Positions 42,378 to 50,274 of a stretch of DNA of 64,000 nucleotides are shown here, one piece after another (position 1 is the stretch's first letter; every line of letters begins with the position of its first letter). The translations under genes and the position numbers were made by a program. The notes under the pieces were generated by a model, which was not told the origin of the DNA, made no database searches, and saw only the letters and a list, made by a program, of their open reading frames with translations. Source of the stretch: Mucilaginibacter gossypiicola (GTDB taxonomy: Bacteria; Bacteroidota; Bacteroidia; Sphingobacteriales; Sphingobacteriaceae); assembly GCF_900110105.1 (NCBI RefSeq), contig NZ_FOCL01000004.1, positions 776,495 to 840,494 of the forward strand, in the 5' to 3' direction.

Positions 42378-43625
42378 ATGAAATTTCAACCGCTGTTAGA
42401 ACAGGTAAAACAGTACGCTATATCCTATTTTGACGTACATCATGATTCCGATTTAATTTATCATAACCTGAGGCATACGAAAGATGTTGTTGCAGCGGCC
42501 ACTCAAATAGCTAACCATTATCAGTTAAGTGATGAAGATTTTTTTGTGGTGATCTCTGCATCCTGGTTTCACGATACCGGATATTTTACTGATAAAAAGG
42601 ATCACGAAGCAAAAAGCGTTGCGCTGGCTACCCATTTTCTTAAACAGCATAAAGTTGACCAACCCGTTATTGATAAGGTATCCGGCTGTATTTTGGCAAC
42701 TAAAATGCCGCAAAGCCCTGCCGATTTATTGCAGCAGATCATTTGCGATGCAGATTTGTTCCATTTAGGTACCGATGACTTTCGCGATAAAAATAAGTTG
42801 TTGCGCAAAGAGATGGAAGCCATCAAAAAACATGATATTGATAAGGACGAATGGCGCAGCTATAACATCGAGTTTTTACAGGGACATGAATACTTTACCG
42901 ACTACTGCCGGCTGTTGCTTAATGATCAAAAACATAAAAATCTGAAAAAATTGATAGAAAAGCAGGCTGATGTTGAAGTGAAGGAAACACCTGAAATTTT
43001 AACAACTGATACAGATGGGGCCTCTGGCATTGCCTATGAAAAAGAGAAGGATAAAGACAAAGATCATGATGACGACCATGGTGGCAAAAAGCATAAGAAC
43101 GACAGGCCCGACCGTGGTATCGAAACCATGTTCAGGATCAGCTCCAGCAATCACCAGCGTTTGAGCGATATGGCCGATAATAAGGCCCATATCATGATCA
43201 CGGTTAATTCCATTATCCTTTCGGCTATTATCAGTTTAGTACTGCGTAAGCTTGATGAGCATTCAAATTTGCTGATCCCAACTTTCATGCTCCTGTCTGT
43301 TAGTTTAGCTACTATGATCTTCTCCATACTTTCAACCCGTCCGTCAATTCCACCGGGCTTGTTTACGCCCGAGGATATCAATAAAAAAACAGTTAACCTG
43401 TTGTTTTTCGGTAACTTCTACCGCATGTCATATCAGGACTACAGCGATGGTATGGAAAAAATGATGGAAGACCGCGAATTTCTGTATGGCAGCTTAATCC
43501 GCGATAACTATTCGCAGGGGGTTGTGCTGGGCAAAAAATACAGGCTGCTCAGGGCATCGTACAATATATTCATGTTCGGCCTTATCGTATCGGTGGTAGC
43601 ATTCATCATATCTTCATTATTGTAG
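42378..43625 (+). CDS. HD-domain phosphohydrolase fused to a Pycsar-effector-type membrane domain
   Basis: Protein of 415 residues with two parts. Residues ~1-200 are an HD domain with the metal ligands H33 (YHNLRHTKDVV), H65-D66 (WFHDTGYF) and D124 (IICDADLFHLG). A charged linker rich in Lys and Asp (about 220-250) leads to a C-terminal domain (about 250-415) that matches the DUF5706/PycTM group: RISSSNHQRLSDMADNKAHI, two close TM helices (about 272-310) and a third at the very end (MFGLIVSVVAFIISSLL). PycTM domains are effectors of Pycsar anti-phage systems that respond to cCMP or cUMP. No PycC cyclase is seen here. The gene heads a five-gene operon with ppk1 36 bases downstream, so a housekeeping or stress role is also possible. 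Confidence 0.8.
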   Translation: MKFQPLLEQVKQYAISYFDVHHDSDLIYHNLRHTKDVVAAATQIANHYQLSDEDFFVVISASWFHDTGYFTDKKDHEAKSVALATHFLKQHKVDQPVIDKVSGCILATKMPQSPADLLQQIICDADLFHLGTDDFRDKNKLLRKEMEAIKKHDIDKDEWRSYNIEFLQGHEYFTDYCRLLLNDQKHKNLKKLIEKQADVEVKETPEILTTDTDGASGIAYEKEKDKDKDHDDDHGGKKHKNDRPDRGIETMFRISSSNHQRLSDMADNKAHIMITVNSIILSAIISLVLRKLDEHSNLLIPTFMLLSVSLATMIFSILSTRPSIPPGLFTPEDINKKTVNLLFFGNFYRMSYQDYSDGMEKMMEDREFLYGSLIRDNYSQGVVLGKKYRLLRASYNIFMFGLIVSVVAFIISSLL

Positions 43626-43661
43626 GCGGTCGGGGTACTGCCAAAAACAAAATCTACACCT

Positions 43662-45707
43662 ATGGAATACTCATTTTTCGACAGGGACCTGAGCTGGTTG
43701 CTTTTCAATGAACGCATATTGATGGAGGCCGAAAGCGAAGAACTCCCTGTAATGGAAAGGGTAAATTTTCTTGCTATATTCTCATCCAATCTCGACGAAT
43801 TTTATCGCGTTAGGATGCCGGTAGTAATGGCCTTGCATAAGCTTAACCTGCATAATAAAACCGATGAAAGTGAGGATGTGTTATATAAAGCCCAGCAGTT
43901 GGTAGAAGCCCAACAAAACCGCTTTGGGATGGTTTTTACAGGCAGGCTTATTCCGTTGTTGAAAGAAAATAATGTAAACCTGTTGTTCAATGAGGCTATC
44001 CCGGCTTCTATAGCCGACAGGGTGAGCGATTATTTTTACAGCCAGGTACTTGCCTTTTTGCAACCTATTGATATCGTAGGCGGTAAGAAACAATTCTTTC
44101 CCGAAAATAACCGGTTATACTTTTTGGTAAACCTTGGTTTGGAGAAGGAAAAAGAGCGGTCAGTGATCCTCAATATTCCGTCGAACCAGTTACCCCGATT
44201 TTTTAGTGTTAATGAAGATGGTAAACAATACATCATTTTTCTTGACGATATTATACGCTACAACCTTAACAAGATCTTCAAAACGGAAGAAATAAAAGGC
44301 TGTTACAGTTTCAAAATAACCCGCGATGCCGAACTTGAGTTAAGTGATGATTACGATGGAGATGTTCAGGAGCAGATTGAAAAACAATTGCAAAAGCGCG
44401 ATCAGGGTTTGGCAACACGTTTTTTGCACCAGCCAGGTATTCCGCTGCGCATATTGCATTTAATTGAAGATAAGCTGGGAGTACAGGGATCAAGCATTGT
44501 GGAGGGCGGCTTTTACCATAACCTTAAAGATTTAATGGGTTTGCCGGTAAGTATCCCATCTTTAAAATACACCAAATGGGCGCCGCTGGTAAACCGGCAG
44601 ATCAGCGCAGACGAATCTATATTTGATTATATAGATAAAGGCGATTGTATTTTTCATGCCCCTTACCAGTCATACAACGCTATCCTCCGGTTTTTTAATG
44701 AGGCCGCTATTGATGAAAATGTTGAGGAGATCTCTGTTACGCTTTACCGCGTAGCCAGCGATTCGCGTATCGTTAATGCCCTCATCAGCGCTGCTCAAAG
44801 TGGTAAAAAAGTACGGGTGCTTGTTGAACTAAAGGCCCGTTTTGATGAAGCTAACAACATCAAATGGGCTAAGAGGTTAAAAACTGCCGGTGCCAATATC
44901 ATTTACAGTGATAAGGCTATAAAAGTGCATGCTAAAGTAGGTTTAGTAAAACGTTTGGTTGACGGCCGGGTAAAATATGCAGGGCTTTTGGCAACGGGTA
45001 ATTTTAATGAAAGCACGGCTGCCTTTTATACCGACCACATCATGATGACGGCCAATCCGCAGTTGCTGCGCGAAATGGACCTGCTGTTTATCTATCTTGG
45101 TAAAAAAGCAAAATCGGCCGAAGGCTATGATATAGACTTTAAACACCTGCTGGTGGCGCAATTTAACCTGCAATCGAAATTTATTGAGCTCATTGACAGG
45201 GAAATTGAGCAGGCGCGTAAAGGGAACCCGGCAGGGATTACCATAAAGCTCAATAACCTGGAGGAGCGGGTGCTGATTGGCAAACTCTATGAAGCATCAC
45301 AAGCTGGTGTGAAGATCAGGATGATTGTACGTAGTATTTGCTGCTTGATACCCGGAGTGCCAGGCATGAGCGAAAATATAACCATAAGGCGTATTGTTGA
45401 CCGCTACCTGGAACATGGGCGTATTTTTATATTCCACAATGGGGGTAACCAGGAGGTTTTTATGGGCTCGGCCGATTGGATGAACCGTAACATTTATCGC
45501 CGTATTGAAGTATGTTTCCCTGTTTACGATGAACGTATCAGGAACGAAGTAATAGCAATGCTTGATATCCAATTGGCAGATAACGTGCAGGCTGTAAATT
45601 TAAATGAACAATTGCAAAACATAAGGGTTGATAAAACTGAACCGCTGGTACAATCGCAGCAGGCTATTTATGAACTTTTACAGCAAAAAAAATATGACAG
45701 GGGTTAA
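43662..45707 (+). CDS. ppk1: Polyphosphate kinase 1
   Basis: Enzyme of 681 residues that reversibly polymerises ATP gamma-phosphate into inorganic polyphosphate. The N-terminal PPK domain is seen in FFDRDLSWLLFNERILMEAE and AIFSSNLDEFYRVRM. The two phospholipase-D-like catalytic domains carry the autophosphorylated-His motif KAIKVHAKVGLV, then ATGNFNESTAAFYTD, and RYLEHGRIFIFHNGG with GSADWMNRNIYRRIEVCFPV near the C-terminus. Full family length. It is the second gene of the operon; the next gene overlaps its 3' end by 14 bases. Linking polyphosphate synthesis to an HD phosphohydrolase upstream suggests a stress-related operon (inference). Confidence 0.96.
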   Translation: MEYSFFDRDLSWLLFNERILMEAESEELPVMERVNFLAIFSSNLDEFYRVRMPVVMALHKLNLHNKTDESEDVLYKAQQLVEAQQNRFGMVFTGRLIPLLKENNVNLLFNEAIPASIADRVSDYFYSQVLAFLQPIDIVGGKKQFFPENNRLYFLVNLGLEKEKERSVILNIPSNQLPRFFSVNEDGKQYIIFLDDIIRYNLNKIFKTEEIKGCYSFKITRDAELELSDDYDGDVQEQIEKQLQKRDQGLATRFLHQPGIPLRILHLIEDKLGVQGSSIVEGGFYHNLKDLMGLPVSIPSLKYTKWAPLVNRQISADESIFDYIDKGDCIFHAPYQSYNAILRFFNEAAIDENVEEISVTLYRVASDSRIVNALISAAQSGKKVRVLVELKARFDEANNIKWAKRLKTAGANIIYSDKAIKVHAKVGLVKRLVDGRVKYAGLLATGNFNESTAAFYTDHIMMTANPQLLREMDLLFIYLGKKAKSAEGYDIDFKHLLVAQFNLQSKFIELIDREIEQARKGNPAGITIKLNNLEERVLIGKLYEASQAGVKIRMIVRSICCLIPGVPGMSENITIRRIVDRYLEHGRIFIFHNGGNQEVFMGSADWMNRNIYRRIEVCFPVYDERIRNEVIAMLDIQLADNVQAVNLNEQLQNIRVDKTEPLVQSQQAIYELLQQKKYDRG

Positions 45708-46590
45708 AAAACAGGGTGCTAAACATGTACTGGCTCTTTATGCAGCCGGTATGCTTGCTGTGGCAGTTGTTTTTTTAATCATCTCATGTAAAAATAAACA
45801 GAAGGCAATTCCTGTTAGTCCGCCGGGATATGACCTTAATAATCCTGCTAAATACAAAATGCCCGAAGATCTTACTGAAATCTCCGGCTTTGCTTTTCAC
45901 AATGGCAAAAATGATTCGGTTTATGCAGAGCAAGACGAAGAAGGATTTTTATTTAACCTGAAACTGGGCGATAAAAAAGCCAGCTATACCAAATTTGGCA
46001 AAAGTGGCGACTATGAAGATGTAGCCATATGCCGGGAACAGGTGATCATGCTTAAAAGCGATGGTACATTATTCACGTTCCCTTTTAGCCAGGTTAGGAC
46101 CAAAGAAGTAACCAAGGTACAAAAAACTAAAGGCCAGCTACCTGAAGGGGAGTTTGAAGCTATGTGTGCCGATGAAAAGACCGGCTTGGTTTACGTGCTT
46201 TGCAAGCATTGTGCCGATGAAAAAACATCCAAAAGTAGCAGCGGCTATATTTTGAAACTTCAGGCAGACGGGACCTTGAAACAGACGGGCAGTTTTGCGA
46301 TAGATGTTAAGGAAATTGAGCGGCTGGCAGATAAAAAACGCGTGCCGTTTCGCCCTTCAGCAATGGCAAAAAATACATTTACCAACGAGTGGTACATCCT
46401 TTCGTCGGTAAATAAAATGCTGGTAGTTGCTGATGTTAACTGGAAAGTGAAAAATGTTTACCCTTTAAGTGTTACTATATTTGGGCAACCCGAAGGTATG
46501 GCATTTGATAACCAGCGCAACCTGTATATCTCTAACGAGGGCGATCAGTTGAGCGCCGGTAACATATTGAAATTCAGCTTTAAGAAATAG
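45694..46590 (+). CDS. SdiA-regulated-like lipoprotein (beta-propeller)
   Basis: Predicted lipoprotein of 298 residues. The start MTGVKKQGAKH at 45694 is chosen because it gives a signal peptide with lipobox FLIISC (Cys32); the longer frame back to 45628 lies wholly within ppk1. It overlaps the ppk1 stop by 14 bases. The mature part has repeated beta-strand blocks, DLTEISGFAFHNGKNDSVYA, GDYEDVAICREQVIML, EFEAMCADEKTGLVYVLCKH and GQPEGMAFDNQRNLYISNEG, the layout of the SdiA-regulated/phytase-like propeller family. Some relatives are phytase-like phosphatases, which would suit a phosphate-related operon, but no activity is shown. Confidence 0.7.
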   Translation: MTGVKKQGAKHVLALYAAGMLAVAVVFLIISCKNKQKAIPVSPPGYDLNNPAKYKMPEDLTEISGFAFHNGKNDSVYAEQDEEGFLFNLKLGDKKASYTKFGKSGDYEDVAICREQVIMLKSDGTLFTFPFSQVRTKEVTKVQKTKGQLPEGEFEAMCADEKTGLVYVLCKHCADEKTSKSSSGYILKLQADGTLKQTGSFAIDVKEIERLADKKRVPFRPSAMAKNTFTNEWYILSSVNKMLVVADVNWKVKNVYPLSVTIFGQPEGMAFDNQRNLYISNEGDQLSAGNILKFSFKK

Positions 46591-46643
46591 TGCTATTGAA
46601 GCACAGATAATACAAATACTACAATACATCTCAACCAAACCTC

Positions 46644-49600
46644 ATGATTAAAAAACTACCCTTGTTGTTTGTTTTACTATTGGGCATGCTAAAAACCCAG
46701 GCCCAGGATTCGGTGCAGTACAGGATGATCCTTATTGGAGATGCCGGCGAAATAGATATGCAGCAAAGTGCCGTTTTAAAACATGCGGCCGCGAATGTGC
46801 TCAAAAATAAAACTTCGGTATTTTATCTGGGCGATAACATCTATCCACGCGGTATGGGGCTGCCCGGCAGCCCGGAAGAAGCCCAAACTCAAAAAATCCT
46901 GCAATCGCAATACCAGCCTATGCGGACTGCCGGTGCGCCTGTTTACTTTTTACCCGGTAATCACGACTGGGATAAGATGGGCCCGCTTGGCTTAGCCAAA
47001 ATAAAGCGACAGTGGGCGTACCTTGATCAGCAGGGCGATAAACTGCTTAAAATGGTGCCTGAAAATGGCTGCCCTGATCCGGTTGAGATTAATCTTACCA
47101 ATGAACTTACAGTAATAGCCTTTGACAGCGAATGGTGGTTATATCCATTCAATAAAAGTAACCCCGGTGCCGAGTGCGATTGCAAAAACAAAGATGATAT
47201 TGCCGATAAGATCAAGCTGATTTTTGAACGTAACAAAGACAAGGTGATCATTCTGGCATCGCATCACCCGTTCCAGAGTTATGGTACGCATGGCGGGTAT
47301 TTTTCGCTTAAGGATCATATTTTCCCGCTTACGGTGGTTAACAAAGATCTTTGGGTACCGCTGCCGGTTATCGGGTCGCTTTACCCGTTTTTGCGCTCCA
47401 CATTTTCAAACCCCGAAGATTTGGGACATCCGCTATACAAAGAGATGATCAGAAAAGTGGATGCAGTTTTTGGCAGTTTTCCAAACCTGATTCACGTGGC
47501 AGGGCATGAACATGGTCTGCAGTTTATCAAAAGTAAACAGGTACAGGTGGTTAGCGGAGCGGGAGCTAAGCAAACCTATGCCATCAAAGGCAGATACTCG
47601 CTTTTTGCCGATGCTACGCAGGGCTACGTTATTGCCGATCTGTTGATAGATAAACGGATGCGTTTTACTTATTATATTGATAGCGAGCAAGGTGTTAAGC
47701 AGGTGTTTGCCTATACCCAACCTTATACCTCGGTAAAAAATGTTCCTGATACGCTGCATACACCTATTAAGGCCGACAGCATCATGGTTAGGGTACACCC
47801 TAAATATGATAGCGTAAGCAACTTTCACCGCCGATGGTTTGGCGAAAACTACCGCAAGGAGTGGGCCGCCGAAACTAAGCTGCCGGTGATCAGGCTATCA
47901 GAAATTCATGGCGGTTTAAAAGCCGAAAGTATTGGCGGTGGTTTCCAAACCCACTCACTTCGTTTAATTGATAAGGATGGGAAGGAATGGGTGTTACGTA
48001 GCGTAGAGAAACAACCGGAAAAGATCCTGCCCGATGAATTTCAGGAAACATTTGCCAAAGACTGGGTTAACGATGCCATGAGTGCCCAGCATCCGTTCTC
48101 GGCTTTGATTGTGCCGCCGCTGGCTACTGCCGCCCGTGTGCCGCATGCCAATCCGATAATCGGTGTGGTTTCGCCCGATCCTGTTTTAGGCCAGTATGCC
48201 CATATTTTTGCTAATAAAGTTTGTTTGCTTGAAGAGCGCGAACCGGGTGGCAAATCTGACAATACCGTAAAAATGATAGGCAAGATGCTGGAGGACAATG
48301 ATAATACCGTAGATGGCGAAGAGTTTCTACGTGCCCGTCTGCTCGATCTGCTCATTGGCGACTGGGACAGGCATGGCGATCAATGGCGCTGGCGCGATGA
48401 GGATAAAGGGAAAGGTAAATTTTATACTGCCGTCCCGCGCGACCGCGACCAGGTATTTTACACCAACCAGGGAGTATTGCCAACCATAGCAGCGCAGCCA
48501 TGGATCGCGCCGAACCTGCAGGGTTTTAGCGGTGAAATTTACAGCGTAAAATATTCCTTATGGAAAACCATGTTTATGCAACGATGGCCGTCGGTACAAT
48601 ACAGTCATGAGCAATGGACAAAAATTGTCGATGATTTTGTTGCTGCCGAAACGGATGAGGTGCTGGAAGCCGGTTTAAGGCGCCTGCCCGAATCATCATA
48701 TAAACTAAGGCATGATGTATTGCTGAAACAATTGAAAGAACGCCGCGCTAATATCCCGGCGGAAATGGAGTATTACTACAAGTTCATAAATAAAATAGTT
48801 GATATCCATGCCTCAAATAAAAATGAGCTGGTAACGGTAAAGGATGAACCTAATGGCAGCCTGAATGTAGTAATTAATAAGATCAATAAAAATGGTGAGG
48901 TTAAGGATACCCTTATGAACCAGAGTTATCACCCGGATATTACCAAAGAGCTTCGTATTTATGTTGGCGGTGGTGATGACAAGGTGGTGCTTGATAACGC
49001 TACTTCGCCAATAAAACTGCGGTTTATTGATAGTACAGGGACTAAAACGTACAATATTGTAAAATCGCGTAACACGGTACAGCTTTATGACCGTGGCAAA
49101 AAGTTGAACATAACCGGCGACGAATCAAGCGTTAACAAACATATCAGTAAGGATAGTGCCAATACCTCATTTCTGCGGGTTAACCTTATGAATGTAATAG
49201 CACCGCTGGCCAATATCTCTTATAACCCGGATGAAGGTGTACTGCTTGGTGCTGGTTTTAAATACACACACCAGGAAGGCTTTCAAAAATTGCCTTATAA
49301 CGATGTGCAAACGGTATTTGCCAGTCACTCGTTTAGTACAAAGGCTTTCAAATTTAGTTACAGCGGTGAGTGGATCCATGCTTTTGGTAAAGCTGATTAT
49401 TTAATGAATGTCCAGTTTGACTATCCGGACAATATCAACTTTTTTGGCAGAGGTAACGAGACACCATTTATTAAGATTGGCGACTATCGTAAATATCATC
49501 GTACTCGCTTCACTAATCTTACGTTTAGTCCGGCTTTCAGGTGGCGCAATGAATCGGGTACTTCTGTAACCGTAGGCCCTGCGTTTCAGTACTATAAATT

Positions 49601-50249
49601 AAATATTGATGACAATACAGGCCGATTTATTACATATCCGTTACTGACAAATGCGCCCGACAGTTATACCTTTGATAAAACAAAAATACATGCTGGTGTA
49701 GTTGTTAATTTTATCAACGATAAACGGAATGACAAGGTGCTCCCGGCGTGGGGAAGCTTTATTAATATCAAACTACAGGAGTTTAACGGTTTAAATAACA
49801 ACTCCACAAGTTTTGCTCAGCTTATACCCCAGGTTGCTTTATATAAAAGCCTGAACGCTAAAAGCACTATTGTTTTAGCCGATAGGGTAGGTGGCGGTAT
49901 CACCATTGGCAAAACGGCCTTTTATCAATCGTTGTTTTTAGGGGGGCAGGATAATTTATTAGGTTACAGGCTTTATAGGTTTGCCGGTCAGCACAGTTTT
50001 TATAATAACCTGGAGCTGAGGATAAAATTGAGCGATTTTGCAAGTTATATAGTTCCCGGCCAGATAGGTGTTATCGGATTTTATGATATAGGCCGGGTTT
50101 GGGAAAACGGGCAAAGCTCAGATAAATGGCACAACGGCACCGGAGCAGGTTTTTATGTAGCGCCTGCACGACTGGCAGTCATTAAAGTGGTTGCCGCTTA
50201 CTCTGAAGAAGGATGGTACCCTTATCTTTCAACCAGTTTCAGATTTTAA
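46644..50249 (+). CDS. Metallophosphoesterase fused to an outer-membrane beta-barrel
   Basis: Very large exported protein of 1201 residues. A signal peptide (LPLLFVLLLGMLKTQAQ) is followed by a calcineurin-like phosphoesterase domain (about 25-330) with all metal motifs: D33 in LIGDAGE, FYLGDNIYPRG, PGNHDWDKMG, ILASHHPFQSYG and VAGHEHGLQ. A middle domain (about 400-830) contains LIGDWDRHGDQWRW and RDRDQVFYTNQG, resembling a kinase-like or surface domain of unknown role. The last ~350 residues are a BamA/TamA-type barrel (GGGITIGKTAFYQSLFLGGQ, NLLGYRLYRFAGQ) ending in the outer-membrane signature LSTSFRF. The fusion puts a phosphoesterase at the outer membrane. It is the fourth gene of the ppk1 operon, 53 bases after the lipoprotein gene. 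Confidence 0.85.
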   Translation: MIKKLPLLFVLLLGMLKTQAQDSVQYRMILIGDAGEIDMQQSAVLKHAAANVLKNKTSVFYLGDNIYPRGMGLPGSPEEAQTQKILQSQYQPMRTAGAPVYFLPGNHDWDKMGPLGLAKIKRQWAYLDQQGDKLLKMVPENGCPDPVEINLTNELTVIAFDSEWWLYPFNKSNPGAECDCKNKDDIADKIKLIFERNKDKVIILASHHPFQSYGTHGGYFSLKDHIFPLTVVNKDLWVPLPVIGSLYPFLRSTFSNPEDLGHPLYKEMIRKVDAVFGSFPNLIHVAGHEHGLQFIKSKQVQVVSGAGAKQTYAIKGRYSLFADATQGYVIADLLIDKRMRFTYYIDSEQGVKQVFAYTQPYTSVKNVPDTLHTPIKADSIMVRVHPKYDSVSNFHRRWFGENYRKEWAAETKLPVIRLSEIHGGLKAESIGGGFQTHSLRLIDKDGKEWVLRSVEKQPEKILPDEFQETFAKDWVNDAMSAQHPFSALIVPPLATAARVPHANPIIGVVSPDPVLGQYAHIFANKVCLLEEREPGGKSDNTVKMIGKMLEDNDNTVDGEEFLRARLLDLLIGDWDRHGDQWRWRDEDKGKGKFYTAVPRDRDQVFYTNQGVLPTIAAQPWIAPNLQGFSGEIYSVKYSLWKTMFMQRWPSVQYSHEQWTKIVDDFVAAETDEVLEAGLRRLPESSYKLRHDVLLKQLKERRANIPAEMEYYYKFINKIVDIHASNKNELVTVKDEPNGSLNVVINKINKNGEVKDTLMNQSYHPDITKELRIYVGGGDDKVVLDNATSPIKLRFIDSTGTKTYNIVKSRNTVQLYDRGKKLNITGDESSVNKHISKDSANTSFLRVNLMNVIAPLANISYNPDEGVLLGAGFKYTHQEGFQKLPYNDVQTVFASHSFSTKAFKFSYSGEWIHAFGKADYLMNVQFDYPDNINFFGRGNETPFIKIGDYRKYHRTRFTNLTFSPAFRWRNESGTSVTVGPAFQYYKLNIDDNTGRFITYPLLTNAPDSYTFDKTKIHAGVVVNFINDKRNDKVLPAWGSFINIKLQEFNGLNNNSTSFAQLIPQVALYKSLNAKSTIVLADRVGGGITIGKTAFYQSLFLGGQDNLLGYRLYRFAGQHSFYNNLELRIKLSDFASYIVPGQIGVIGFYDIGRVWENGQSSDKWHNGTGAGFYVAPARLAVIKVVAAYSEEGWYPYLSTSFRF

Positions 50250-50274
50250 TAAAGGGTGAAATTGTAATTTAAAA

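Noticed and set aside
42378..43625. A complete Pycsar anti-phage system
   Set aside because: Only an effector-type domain is present; no PycC-like cyclase gene is next to it, and the neighbours are polyphosphate genes.
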